Source: Chinchilla lanigera
Taxonomy: Eukaryota > Chordata > Mammalia > Rodentia > Chinchillidae
DNA length: 64,000 bases
Assembly (NCBI RefSeq): GCF_000276665.1
Contig: NW_004955472.1
Coordinates: forward strand, 11,124,338 to 11,188,337
Direction: 5' to 3'
In this document: positions 23,520 through 35,499 of the stretch, in pieces
Layout of the letters: every line of letters begins with the position of its first letter
How positions within the stretch are numbered: the stretch's first letter is position 1
Translations under genes and position numbers: made by a program
Notes under the pieces: model-generated
The model's input: only the letters and a program-made list of their open reading frames with translations
Database searches by the model: none
Told to the model about the DNA's origin: nothing

Positions 23520-23990
23520 GTAATCCAAAAAGTTTATTTGCACAACTATAATTTATAAGGCCCTTTTATATGCAGTGTGATGAAACAATATAGTGGATAT
23601 TTACTTATTACACTAAAATTACACATTGCTACTAATCCTCTCCAAATTACTCCCCCTCACTTCCAGCACACTTGTCCCATCACTCTTGATGCTTTCTGAA
23701 GCAGTTCTACAAGCCTTCTTCTGTAGTGTCTTTAGTTGCGCTGTTGCGGCTACCTTAATGTCCTGAACTGATTCAAAACATTTCCCTTTTATGGTGATTT
23801 TTGACTTTGGAAAAAGCCAGAGTCGCATGGTACCTGATCTGGTAAATAAGGAGGATGAAGACACACTATAACGTTTTTAATTGACAAAAATTGCTGTAAA
23901 CATTGTAAGAATCTTTTGGTTTATGTCTTGAACTCTGAGTAAGTAACTACTTTGAAGATGACAACACACAGTGTAGTAACCATTGTTATT
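23520..23990 (-). pseudogene. Mariner-family transposase remnant
   Basis: Read on the minus strand, about 23890 to 23630 encodes the C-terminal end of a mariner (Tc1/mariner superfamily) DNA transposase. First comes a segment like 'QQFLSIKNVIVCLHPPYLPD' (the usual REFL...HPPYSPDLAPCD region). A one-base frame change follows, then 'WLFPKSKITIKGKCFESVQD', matching the family's FLFPKLK...KG..F motif. The Asp in PYLPD (codon 23837-23839) is at the place of the third catalytic Asp of the DD34D triad. The two earlier catalytic Asp were not found and there is no intact frame, so this is a dead copy. Ends are approximate and terminal inverted repeats were not resolved. Confidence 0.75.
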
Positions 23991-24283
23991 CTCTTACATG
24001 CAGTTGTGAAATATTGGTTTCTTTTCATAAAGTAAGAAAGAAATTGTTGTTAATGTTTAATCAGTGGGGCCTGATCAAAAATTATGATGAATATTTAAAT
24101 TAAACTTTTTATTACTGTAAAAGATATTACCAATAATCACCCCTCAAAGTCCCCTTCTCGAATTGTAATATTTTATCCCTTCTAAGGTGTGGGAGGCCTT
24201 CAGAAGAGTCTGCATTAAGTAAAGGAGGAACTCAAAAGAGACTGGTTATATTCATCAACACTTCTGACTGTATGGAGCCAATG

Positions 24284-24537
24284 AACTTGTAGATTTTTTG
24301 TAGACCCTATGATGTCTTCCATTCACAGATGAAAAATCTGGTGTATCTACACTGCCTCACTCCTCCTATTTGTTGACTATTCCTTCATGGGCAGAGGTTC
24401 CAGGACTGACAACAGTAGATTTTATTCCCCCAAAACAGTTTTTGTTTTTTGTAATTGGTTTTGGTTGTGGAACACGACAGCTGTCCCTATTCTCCCAGCT
24501 AGGAAGCTAAGCACAATTGAAAGTGGTCAGGGAGTTG
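24284..24537 (+). repeat. Diverged direct repeat, copy B
   Basis: Second copy of the block at 22023-22328, in the same orientation and about 2.26 kb away, sharing the same ordered blocks with scattered differences and small indels. Sequence outside the block is not shared. Family identity not determined. Confidence 0.8.
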
Positions 24538-24639
24538 GAATCTGAAGTCAAAACTACATGCTTTTCAAATTATTGAAAAGAAATGTCAAATGTCAGTTTC
24601 TGATCAAAAATAATCTTGATTTTCTCTGAGTTCCTCCAC

Positions 24640-24810
24640 ATTTTACATGTGTCTCTTTTACGGAATTTCTCCCCCTTTTGTGTTCTGTATCTTCCCTCTT
24701 TTCATAGACTGCTTACTCCTAGAAAGCAAAGATGGCACCTTGTCTACTGGATATGGGTCTCATTGTCATGCATAGTGTTTGGTGTGTGTTCAGTTAATAT
24801 CATAACTTGC
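24640..24810 (+). mobile_element. L2-like LINE 3' fragment
   Basis: 'tagactgcttactcctagaa', 'agcaaagatggcaccttgtc' and the following 'gcatagtgtttggtgtgtgt' 'tcagttaat' follow the L2 3' order ('gactgtaagctccttgaggg', 'cagggaccttgtct', 'agtgcctggcacatagtagg'). A short frame at 24616-24858 is a by-product. Confidence 0.6.
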
Positions 24811-25469
24811 TGTCATTTATCTGCCCCTCTGTCTAACCTTCAGTGGAACTGCATGTGAGAAAACTGAAGCATTCTATTTCTTATTTGAATTGGAAGCACT
24901 GTTTCCTTCCATTTGGGGTACTTTTTCAGAGAGAGCGGTATGACTAAATCGAAGTATAATTTTGGTTCTGACTCAATTTGGGCTCCTTCCCTGCTTATAG
25001 ATTCAATTCAAATTCATTCTATATACTGTTTCCTAAAAAATTGGACTTGATTTAACACATTTTATAGTCACAGAGGCTAAAACTGCAATTTCTCGTCATA
25101 GAGGAAAACACAAACCACTGAATTCTTGGTAATTTGCCCCATGCAAGGAAGATTCCTGTTATGGAAACCCAAACTAAGTGTGAAAACTCTAACATTTCAT
25201 TTCTTAGCGGAAGGCTATACTTGTTATTGCTGGCAAAGTTACTCAGCCATGAAGAGTTGTGACAAGTTGCATCAAAATGTATATTAACGCCCTTTTATAT
25301 CCATACACAGAAGCATCTAAATGAAGTCATTCATTGCACAGGGAGAATCCTGACCAATATTATATTGCTACTATTTCTTCAATGAAATTAAGAAAAAAAA
25401 ATGCCTTAATTATAAAATATATTTTCAATATATTTTGATAGCTTTAACATCATACTTCTACTGTAAAAT
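24811..25469. other. AT-rich DNA, nothing recognised
   Basis: No gene or repeat recognised. Confidence 0.4.
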
Positions 25470-25660
25470 CTGAATCAATGATTCTAAAAATTTCAGGAAC
25501 ATAAGTTTCAAGTGGAATGTTTATTAAAAATGCAAACTCCCATATTGCACTTGAGATATTCAGCATCTGCCTAGGAAATGACACTTTTTAACAACCACTG
25601 CAAGGGATTCTGCTGTAGAGTATTGTAGGTTGTCTATGAACCACAAATTGAGGTAGAATA
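25470..25660 (+). mobile_element. MER5-like hAT-Charlie MITE
   Basis: 'aatgattctaaaaatttcag', 'gtggaatgtttattaaaaat', 'gcaaactcccatattgcact', 'gatattcagcatctgcctag' and 'gaaatgacactttttaacaa' track the order of MER5-type non-autonomous hAT elements ('gttctcaaa', 'ttgttaaaaatgcagattcc', 'gattcagtaggtctggg', 'ctaacaag'). Old and diverged, with no coding capacity. Confidence 0.6.
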
Positions 25661-26439
25661 AATTTTCTACATGGAAAGAAAATAAATTTAAAATCACTAA
25701 GTGTACAAAGTAAGAAACTTGTCCTCTATTTAATATCCAATCACTTTCCAGTTATTGTAACGGCTACTGCTTCAAATGACCCCCTAAAACTGGAATACAG
25801 GTACAGAATTCCAGAAATCAATCTTTTTTCCTTAGAAATGGATGGAAATTACAAGTGGATGCCTATATTTGCTCTCCCCTTCAGCCACCTGCTGGAGCTT
25901 TGATCAGATCAGTTTACCTTAATTTATTTTTAATAAAATCTAGGTTTAAAAAACAGCTAAAATTTGTGTAGAAGCAGATTCAATAGTATTCTCAACAACT
26001 TTTATTTTATTTTGTTCAAAATTTCACATTATTTGTGTGCCAAAGATTGGAGACTACATTGTATTTTACCTAGTAATTTGATTCATCTCCAGTATTTGCA
26101 CCTTTTCTTCCCCTGCCCTTCTTTAAAAAATTACCACATGATACAACATGCTGACTTTTAATTTCCTGGTTTCATTTTGGCTTTTTGAAACTTTATTACC
26201 TTGGGGTCATTAGTTCTTGTTTCTTGATGTTAATATTAAATTCCTTATGATAAAATTTTCTTTTTGTGGTAATTTGGCTTCAAAACTAAAACTCAGAACA
26301 TGAGATCTTGGTTTAATATATTATTTTTGGAAGGAAATGAGTACAAGAAAAATCAATAACTATTTGCCATAGAAGTGTGAAAGAAAAATGCTTCTCTTAA
26401 AAACTAAATTCACAACTATCTAAAATCTGACCAAAGCTG
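25661..26439. other. AT-rich DNA, nothing recognised
   Basis: No feature recognised. Confidence 0.4.
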
Positions 26440-26545
26440 AAAGAAATATCCTTTGAGCATCTAGTACGTGATGAGTCCTGTGATGAGTAGAGATAACTTC
26501 TGCATTTCAGATGCCTCCTTGTTTTAAGTAACAGAGGACACTAGT
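26440..26545 (-). mobile_element. L2-like fragment, antisense
   Basis: 'ctttgagcatctagtacgtg', 'atgagtcctgtgatgagtag' resembles the antisense L2 3' end ('ttgagcgcctactatgtgcc', 'aggcactgt...'). Short and diverged. Confidence 0.4.
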
Positions 26546-27156
26546 TTGATAATAGGTTATTCTTGATGCTTGATTTTTCGTTAGACCAATGTATTTAATA
26601 CAAGCCACAGCAAAATGTATTCAGTATGATATCATCTATGAAAAAAGTCATGTATGTTTAAGTATGCTTCAATCATGTATTTCTTACATATCATTCAGCA
26701 CATGTGTTGGCAGTTATATTATGGTGCATGTTAATAGAGGCATGAGATGTGTCTAGAAAAAGGTAAAGTATCAATATAGCCAATGAAAATGTTACATCCA
26801 TCATATGTGAGTAAATGCTGGTCCCACTAATATCTTCCAAACATTTGGGTAAGTTTCACTCCATGTAGTGGGACAGAAAAGATGGAGAAGTAGTAGTATT
26901 AAAATGTGTCAATATCGGTTTAGTAATATAATCGAGGTAGCTTAAGAGAGTGCATAGTTGCCATATAAGTAGAAAGAAAAGAATATAGACCTTTAAAGGG
27001 AGAGGTTTCAATGGTGATAAGTGAAGGCTTTCAGTTGAGTTTTGATGAATGGGTATGACATGAATAAATATGAAGGACTAAGAAAAGTTTTCAATATAGA
27101 TAGAACGATGAGGACATCATTGCCAACACCAACCAGGACACAAATTGTATCTACAA
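26546..27156. other. AT-rich DNA, nothing recognised
   Basis: No feature recognised. Confidence 0.4.
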
Positions 27157-27160
27157 CTTT

Positions 27161-27229
<69 letters not shown>

Positions 27230-27325
27230 TTTCTTCCTTTCTTCCTTTCTTCTTTTCTCTGTCTTTCTTTTTCTCTCTCTCTTGTTCTCTCTTTTCTCTC
27301 TCTCTTTTTTCTTTCTATTTTTTCC
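27157..27325. repeat. (CTTT)n pyrimidine tract
   Basis: About 70 bases of pure CTTT tetranucleotide at 27157-27226, followed by about 100 bases of imperfect C/T-only sequence. Low complexity gives rise to long Ser/Phe/Leu open frames here (27042-27383 and 27145-27348), which are artefacts. Such polypurine-polypyrimidine tracts can form triplex DNA and vary in length. Confidence 0.95.
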
Positions 27326-28607
27326 CTATGACACTTACAATTTGGTAATCTATGAAATACTTGTTGAAAATGGATATTTCTAGGTCACGCAGCAAACATA
27401 CTGGGTCAAACTTTCTGGAATTTGGACATAACTTTTACAATGGATTCCTAGTGATTTTATAAACACTTAAGCCTGGGAAACTTTGATTTTCTAATTTTTT
27501 TATGAAAGATAAAATTTGATAATCATTAGCTTGAATGATTCCATTAAATGGATGTGGCTTTTTAATGAATAATGTGACTTGACTTTAGACTTACATTTTC
27601 ACTTCCCAGTGGTATCTCTGATTTGGTCACATGTCTTTGGATAATGGTTCTCTTGCTTCTGTTGAGAGACCAAATGCTGTCTGACTAGCATTCTGTATGT
27701 GTGCAAGCTGATAGTGCAGGAATGGATCTTGAAACTATTCTGCAGCCAGCACTGTCACTAATTATACTGATTTCCTTCACAGGGCTCCTGATTATTCTAC
27801 ACATCTGCTGACTACATGGTGTGCTCCTCTCTAACTTTGATAGAAATGGTGGTTTTCACCTTTGATGAAGCCTTCTTGTGTGCAATGTATGGACCTTTGC
27901 TTCTTCTGTTCAGGCGTATCTTTGGAGAAGATCCCATCTGCAACTCATCCTCTGGAAGTTTATAAAATCTCTTGTCTGTTGTAGTGCTCACTCCCCTTAT
28001 TGTTACCATTATACGTTCCTGTGTGTTCATACCAACTCTAAAAGAAGTGGGATTTTAACAATGAGGGTAGACAAATGTATGCACTCAGTTAGTGTTAAAT
28101 CTCAAAATCAGATGTTCTTTTAAACAATTCAAATGTTTTCTAATTTGATAGATGTCAAATGGAATCTCACTGTTGATTGAATTCACATGACTGATTACCA
28201 GGGGAGCTGAATATCTTTCAGTAATTTAGTCTGCCCATAAGTGTATTGACTTTGTGAGAGGCAGATTATCTTCATGGGAGACTCAGGCAAAGCAGCTGCT
28301 CACAGCTATGCAAAAATAAGCTTTGCCAAACCCATGTTTAATAGAGCGTTATTGAAGGATTTTCATTCATACAAACTTTCCTGTGAAGAAGGGCACTTCT
28401 ATAATACAGAAGGAGGGTTTTTCCCCCAAGTTTACTTAATGCTCGCTTCTAAGATTTTCCAGGTAGTATTAATATTCTTTGGAGATACCAGGAAAATGTC
28501 ATGTTAGTCTAAACTTGGTGTATCACCAAAATTCTGAATTACTTGAGCTTCAATCAGTAGATTTTTAATAAATAACTGCACAAAATTATGTTTTCCCTAT
28601 GTATGAA
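27326..28607. other. Unclassified DNA
   Basis: About 1.3 kb with no gene or repeat I can name. Opposed open frames at 27812-28030 and 27878-28123 overlap and look like chance. Confidence 0.4.
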
Positions 28608-28708
28608 TTTTTTTTTTTTTTTGGTTTTTCTCCAGTACCGGGAACCGAACTCACGACTTTGCGCTTGCCAGGCAGGCGCTTTTGCCGCTGAGCTAAATCC
28701 CCAGCCCC
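28608..28708 (-). mobile_element. ID-type SINE, antisense
   Basis: On the plus strand it begins with a T run and 'ggtttttctccagtaccggg', then 'cttgccaggcaggcgctttt' and ends 'gctaaatccccagcccc'. Both flanks read 'gaatttttttt', compatible with a short A/T-rich target-site duplication that merges with the tail. Confidence 0.95.
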
Positions 28709-28739
28709 GAATTTTTTTTTTTCATGAGAATGTTAAAAG

Positions 28740-29490
28740 TGAATCTTCTAAATCAGAGTAAATGGCAAGTACATCTGTCCAAGATGCAAGAACCAAAAAC
28801 TTCTCATAATTCTTAAAGACTCTCCCCACAATCCATCAGCAAATTCCACCAAATTATATCCACAAGTCCACCCTGATCACCTTTCCATTGATTCTGCTCT
28901 CTTCTGAGCCTTATCATCTCTGATCCAGATTGAGAGTTATTGCCTTCTAACTAGACTTATTTCCCACGTGATTCTCCTCTTAGCAGCCACACTGATTCTT
29001 GTAAAACATAAGCCAAAGCACGTCACTCCTACTTTAACACTCTGTAGTGCCTACCATTCTGTTTATCTAGCAGCCTACAGGGTCTTGTAGACTCTGATAC
29101 CCATCCCTTCCCGTCTTCCCTCCTGCACTTCAGTTGTTGCTCCCTCTCCTCTAAACACTTCACTGTATCCTAAATATGCCAGGCACGTTCCTGTCTGTCA
29201 CAGGCACTTGGTACTGGCTGCTTCCTCGATCCCCTTAACACTGGAAAATCCTTGCCTGATAACAGCCTTTTGAAGGCAGTCAGCCCATACCACTTGCTAA
29301 AATGGAATGCCCTAAACCCTTGCACATCATGTCCTGTCCCTACCTCTTTTCTGCCTCTCATCTCTGCCTTGGTACATTATCATCTTCGAACGGGGACAGG
29401 GGTTTTGAGTATTTTGTTTGCTAATAAGTCTCTACCTCCTTATAAAGTGTCTCACATGTAAGTGTTCTATAAATATTGGTAGCATAAACT
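28740..29490 (+). mobile_element. L2 LINE 3' region
   Basis: A long, recognisable L2 copy: 'actagacttatttcccacgt', 'agcagccacactgattcttg', 'agcctacagggtcttgtaga', 'cctcctgcacttcagttgtt', 'ccaggcacgttcctgtctgt', 'cttggtactggctgcttcct', 'ggaaaatccttgcctgataa', and a 3' end 'aagtgttctataaatattgg'. These correspond in order to the L2 'tcctgccactctcc...gccttctttctgttcctcgaacacgcc...tttgcacttgctgttccctctgcctggaat' text. No frame survives. Confidence 0.75.
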
Positions 29491-29942
29491 TGAGAGCTGA
29501 CCATTTGATGAATATCTCATAGTATGTCCAAATATCTTTGCTAGATAGATACATATGGGAGATTTTCATTTCATGCAAATAAAATAGATGTACTATTATC
29601 ATATGGACTAACCAACTCATATTGATTAGTAACATTGTAATAGTCTTTCACATGAAAATGCTAAGAAACAGTAGCATTTTGATAATTTTTCCAGAATTAT
29701 AAAATTTCATTTCTTAATAATATTGTTGAGTAATTCCACACACTGAATTAAGTTGACCTTTACATCAGCAAAATGCAGTTTGTGAAGACTTGGAAAAATG
29801 AAATAGCTTCCATGAACCACATGTAATATAATTTGAGGTAAGTAATTCAGAAAGAGCAACATTGTTACTTTTGATTGAAAGGAAAATCTTTCTATACATA
29901 TTATTTGATTCAAACAAGTCTACAAGAAGTAAGAATATGTGG
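29491..29942. other. AT-rich DNA, nothing recognised
   Basis: No feature recognised. Two minus-strand open frames here have no family resemblance. Confidence 0.4.
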
Positions 29943-29943
29943 T

Positions 29944-30047
29944 TTTTGTTTTGTTTTGTTTAGTTTTTTTTCCGGTACCGGGAACTGAACTCACAACCTT
30001 GCGCTTGCCAGGCAGGCGCTGTGCCGCTGAGCTAAATCCCCAGCCCC
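29944..30047 (-). mobile_element. ID-type SINE, antisense
   Basis: Antisense ID body 'ccggtaccgggaactgaact', 'cttgccaggcaggcgctgtg', 'gctaaatccccagcccc', preceded by a T-rich tail with (GTTTT)n units. Flanks 'atgtggttt' and 'atgtgttta' suggest a short target-site duplication. Confidence 0.95.
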
Positions 30048-32699
30048 ATGTGTTTAATATTTGGATAGACAGTTTCTTTGGAGCTAGAATTGTATTTGGT
30101 TATTGCACACACTCAATTTTCATTTAAATAGACTACATGGAAATTGAGCATTTGGTTTTAAGCCTCAAAATATAAATTTGTCAAAATAAAATATTTTTTG
30201 TATGGATGTGTGTACAAGTGCGCATTGCATATATGTGTTCATTCTCTATTTTTATAAATTCTCTTATAAATACCTAGTCAAAACCTTTTCAATTAATAAA
30301 TAGGATAAGCTTCCTACAATAACAGACCATCTCTCTAACAGAACATGCAAATAACTATGATGACACTTTTAAACTTGGTAAGGTCATATTTGTCAGAATA
30401 GACAGCTGTTTTCTGCCAGTTTTCAGCACATGCTCTCTTCCTCCGTCTCTTCTCTTCATAATTTTATCCTTCAGATAACCCTACCTGACCATGACATGAT
30501 TTTATCCAAAATCTAATAAGAAACTTAGTTTGAAGAGATTAAAAATAATGAATCACAGTGAACAAATACATACACTTATAGATATCTTTGTTAAAATGTT
30601 ACGTTTGCCAGACTCAAGTGAAAACTCCATACTTCAGAAAAAATATTTCGAGCACACAGATTTAGAAAATGATTAGACATTCTCAACCAATACCCTTGTG
30701 ATTTGCAGCACAAGACATCATTAGGGGCTGAGAAATATGGCTTTGTTCGGTGTGAAAAGGTCTTTCACGGCCATAATACAGTCTGGGTGTCATGCTTAAG
30801 AGATGCCATAGAGATTAGCTTTTTATTCTCTGCTTCCATTGAAAAGTGAATATGGCTGAATAGAGGGATTGGCTCTTCCACTCATGCACTGTGGGCTTGC
30901 ATTCAGAACTTAACAGGAGAGGGAAAAGTAGAAAGGTGGTAGCTGAGTATGATTCCCTTTGATGGGGCAGGCAGCCATTTAACTCCAGGTTATGGCTCGT
31001 GGTGCCTTAGTAAGAGAGGAAAGGAAATGGTGGTAGATTCTGAACAGATTTTATTTGCTACTTTTGAGTTGATGCTATTATCATCATGTATTTTATTCTC
31101 CATCATATATTGTCCTTTGCTTACTTTTCAACTTCTCTTTCTGCTACTACTCTATTCCTTGAGTTTCCTGTACCTCTCTTTTACCGTGTGCACAATTATG
31201 CTCTCCATCTTTTCTACTCACCATCCTTTTCCATTCTTAACTCTCCGTATTCCTTTTCCAGTTCTCTCTTCAACCTATATTCTATTGTTCACTGCAGTGG
31301 TTTGGAACAGTCACTGATGACTCTCTCCCCATTACCATTTCCAATTATTTGTTGAGTCAAGAGCAATTTGTCTTTATGGTGACTCTCACTTCCGTTCTCT
31401 CCCAGACTTTCCTTGTAGCTATTTCTATTTATACTTTTATACTTTTATTACCATCTGTTGGGAATAGTACACCAGTTAATTGGATGGTGTTTCTGCCTTT
31501 TTGTTTTGTTTCCCCCAAACAGACTAAAACTATATGTATATTACTAAATAGTTATTGAAATGGTTACTTGATCTTTGCTTTGTTTCTGCCTCTTTACAAA
31601 CAACTGCTTAAGGTGTACTTAAGATTTTGCTTTGTATTACAGTTCCTTCACCTATTGCACAAATCTGCTAGTAGGATCACATTTTGACGTCATGGGTCAT
31701 GTTTCTCCAACTGTTGCTTTTTCCATTTTAGCGCTTAGGAATATGTCATGCACTAGGAGAGAATTGATAAATTTTTGTTTAAATGAAACTGCCCTGATTC
31801 AATCCGCCACTGACAGTGTTGTGTCTGACAATGCTGCATAGCTTCAGGAGTCTCCTAGTGGCTGCCGTCCTCCCTGAGGAATATACCAAGACCAACATGA
31901 TGGAATGGTTTGGCCTCTTCCCAGCTTACAGAGCTATGTTCAGGAACGGTGTAGCCCTAAAGTCCTGTCACTAGTCTGGATCTGCTCTAGAGTCACTGCT
32001 CATGTCTTTCTTTCTGGGAGGAATCTCTGCAGTGTGTGAGAGATTATTTCTGATTTGACATTCTTTAGAGCCTCCTTCATCGGCTTTGTTACTTACTGCG
32101 CTACCACTTCAGAGAGTCCAGGTGGGTGACGTTGGGATTGTTCCACCTCATTTCCCCCGGCTTCCCCTTCGGTAAGCTGGAAGTTAGAGGCTGCACTTTG
32201 TTTCAGGGTCTTTTCATTTTCTTTTTTCCCTCCGAGTTTAATGCCTGGGTTGATGACTGTAAATTGCCATGGTGAATAACTTTATTTCTGGTATTTAGAA
32301 ACCTTAGAAAATGTCTACTCAGAGGTTTATTTCAGGTGTAGCTGGCTTCTGGGTCCTGAGTCTGTCGTAAGACCCTATTTCTTCAATTTATTAGGCATAA
32401 GAAGCTGCTGCCTACTTGGCCCAGCCCCTAGTTCTTTGGCATTATTCTTTAATGACCTTAGGCAAGCTCAGTGTTGGTATATCAGCGAGAAAAACTAATT
32501 AGAACAATTATGTCACTTTGCCTAAAGAGTTCCAATCAGCAATAGAAAGAGCATGAAACAGCCTAGAAAATGACAAACTATGGTGACTATTAATTTGCCA
32601 CCTTTAACTGTATGGTCTAGATTAGTGGTTACAGAACAAAATCTAAAATGAACCAGAAAATTGTGTGCAGTAAATAAACCCTCACTACGGTGCTTTTAA
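30048..32699. other. Unclassified DNA
   Basis: About 2.65 kb with no named feature. 31080-31560 is strongly C/T-rich on the plus strand, and the overlapping frames at 30949-31317 and 31086-31355 come from that composition. 31850-32240 is somewhat less AT-rich. Confidence 0.4.
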
Positions 32700-32985
32700 C
32701 CTCAGGGGAGAAAATTTTAAAAGGAAGAGGGGGAAGATACAGAAATAGAAGGGAAAGAAGAGAGTAGAAGGAAGGCTGGAAGACAAAAGAAGATCACACA
32801 CACCTTGGGACACTAGTGAAGAAGACAAGAAGAAAAGAGAGAAGGAAGAAACAGAAACAAGAACAGAACAGAACAGCAAGAACAACAAGCTAGAAACTGT
32901 ACCAAACCAAACCAAACCAAACAACAAAGAAAAACAGACATAAACAAAACAAGAGAGAGAGAAACAAAATAAAATAGGAAGAAAC
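32700..32985. repeat. Purine-rich low-complexity tract
   Basis: G/A-rich on the plus strand, with a short (ACCAA)n array at about 32901-32922 and a GA-rich end. The long Ser/Phe/Leu frames on the minus strand (32685-32927 and 32813-33118) are products of this composition. Confidence 0.8.
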
Positions 32986-34639
32986 GTCCATCAAAAGGCT
33001 GCTCAGAACCACACATTTGCGAAGGGGTATGATTGTGCAGGTTCTCCCTTTGCTGAAAATTATTACTAGGCTGTTTTAGCCATTTCGAGACACTAAGGCC
33101 TACTGCAGATTGGATCACTCTGCAGGGCTTCTCACCTTAGCTCCTGAGACATGAGGAGAATAAGCATAAGGATTTTGCGTCATTGACTGACATTCATGAC
33201 CACTATGGGGTTTAGTAGTAAATACCAAAAACACAAAATTTGAGCATTCTTCTAAAACTGAAATTTTTTGTCCTTATTCTAGATAATTTATGTGGGAATT
33301 TGTGCTCTATTTTTAAAATGTTCTTTATATGACTGCATATCAAGTGATATTTGACCTTCTAAGTAGTACCAAATCATTATCAACGTATGTAGATGAGAAG
33401 CATACATATCATTAAGTGTAAGAAAAAGTGGCACAGTAATGCAGGGAATTCGGGGATAGATATTTCAGTAAGAGTGAAGTGTCATAAATCGGGCTAACAA
33501 TCAGTGACTGAAAAACTAAGAACTGTCTCATTTAAAAATGAGAAAGAAAACAAAGAACAATTTATTTTTCTCACATTTGACTAATTGGTTGTCAGTCTTA
33601 TGTCTTATTACACTTAAATCTTATGTCAGACCTTTGTATAACAAGACATTTGATTGACAAGGTAGTTTTCTACACATGGATGCGATGTTATACTCATGTA
33701 TAACTAGGTATTTGATTGACATGAAAAATATCAATACATCTTTATATTTCCATCTAAGAGTTAATATAACCAGAAGCAAAAATTAAATGCATCCCACAAG
33801 CATTTGATATATTGCTTTGTAATAATATATTGTTATCATGACATTAATTGTATTTTAGGATTGATCTTAGATCTTTTGGTATACTTTATATTAGAAATAT
33901 TTTAGAAATACATTTAAACATTGAAATATATATACTCAAACATTGATCCCTATCTCATTCCTAGACATAGTATAAAATTTCATTATAACACAACTTGAAA
34001 TATGGATTTAGGCACAGCAAAAATAAAATGCTGTTCTACAGTATAGCAATCAATTAAATATTAGAGCAAGAGTATCAGAATGAAATATCCCATGATAGTG
34101 TTATTCAAGGATGCCATCAGATTTCTTTATGTTTTTACTTATTTAAAGTGTAATTTAAATATCATTTACTAAATAAATCAGATAAGCTGTGCCAGAGTAA
34201 AAATCAGAAACTGTTTTCATTTTATTTGAACTTCGATTCTTTAAAATTATTTTTATAGCAGCAAAGAGTATTTAAAGAATACCAGTAAGTATTATATCAA
34301 AATCTTATGCCTTGGTTAGTAAATATGGACAAAATTGAAATATTTCTTTATCATTAGACTCCTCATAGTGTTGAAATGCTGCTATAAACTGTGAATATCA
34401 AACTTTTTTCCTGGGAACCTTTAATGGGAGCAGAACGTATTTTAGGAGATATTGCTGTGAGTATTTTCTACTTTGTTATAATAAGTATAGGAGAATTGGC
34501 TAATTCTACTAATATTACTATGCAAAAAAGCAGTGCAGTTCCACAAAATAAAATCAATTCCTTAAAACAATTTTGTCTGGATTTGATTTTTAATAAAACA
34601 TTGCAATCAATGAAGGATAATTATTTATGATAGTACAAT
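32986..34639. other. AT-rich DNA, nothing recognised
   Basis: No gene or clear repeat. A 79-codon plus-strand open frame (34391-34630) with one hydrophobic stretch has no recognised relatives and lies directly before an L1 3' end, so it may be part of that element or chance. Confidence 0.4.
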
Positions 34640-34965
34640 ACTTGCAATGTTTAGATATGGAAGCTAAGGACTAGATAAACAAATTAGGACTTAATAATTT
34701 TCAGTGTGAAATAGTATGCAGTCCTTAAACTCATGATACTAGAATTATATGAATTGTATTTATAGACATGAGAAGGTAGTATTTCTAATACACCATCAAG
34801 TATACAAGCAAATTACAAAGTAGAGTCTAAAACTGATTAAATTTTTGTAAAAACATATATGAATATAGAAAAATCTGAAAATATACATCAAAATGATTGT
34901 GTTAGTTTTTCTGCATTCAAAGATTTTACTTGATTTTAAATTTCTATGTTAGTATTTATAATTCA
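34640..34965 (+). mobile_element. Ancient L1 3' end fragment
   Basis: 'gtgaaatagtatgcagtcct', 'gacatgagaaggtagtattt', 'caagtatacaagcaaattac', 'aaatttttgtaaaaacatat' and 'aaaatatacatcaaaatgat' follow the order of old L1M 3' ends. Diverged and non-coding. Confidence 0.55.
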
Positions 34966-35495
34966 TCTGAAATAACTTATGTAACATCAAAAAATGAAGA
35001 AAAATAAGTTGATAAATAAAGATAACATTGCCCTGAACTCTGAGGTCCCTGAGAATGAGGAACTCAATCAGGGGTGAAAAACTTCCAGTTTCTTTTTCTT
35101 ACAAGATTTACCAGAGTCTGCTTCATGAGTAGAAAGTGCTCTAGAGACGTGTATAATGTCAGACCAAATTGACTTATCTAGATCATAAGCTTCTTGATAG
35201 AAAAGAAATTGAAAATGATGTCTATGGACTATGAAATATTTCTAAATATTTAAAATAGAACACAAAGTACTGGTTATGTCTGGCAGGTCATGGTTCGTGG
35301 CTTCCTTTATCTCTGATAAGTCTGTAACATTGGAAATGAATGGAGAATAGATTAAAAATTTGTGGGCTAGCAGTTGGTATAAGTCCATTTGAAAAATTTC
35401 ACCTACACACAAGATTATGTCAGGTTATTGGTTTTCAAGGAATTCAGTTGGCTATTCACAACTCTTAGTAATACTAAATTTTAAAATACTGGTAC
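34966..35495. other. AT-rich DNA, nothing recognised
   Basis: No feature recognised. Confidence 0.4.
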
Positions 35496-35499
35496 ATTT

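Noticed and set aside
27042..27383. Open frames of 113 and 67 codons rich in Ser, Phe and Leu
   Set aside because: They are translations of a CTTT tetranucleotide tract read in different frames. Low-complexity DNA lacks stops by composition, and there is no gene structure.
32685..33118. Minus-strand frames of 80 and 101 codons with hydrophobic stretches
   Set aside because: The hydrophobic Leu/Phe/Ser runs come from a purine-rich low-complexity tract read on the opposite strand, not from real membrane segments.
34391..34630. 79-codon frame with one hydrophobic stretch
   Set aside because: Considered as a possible viral or cellular membrane protein, but no motif supports it and it sits directly before an L1 3' end. 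Probably chance.
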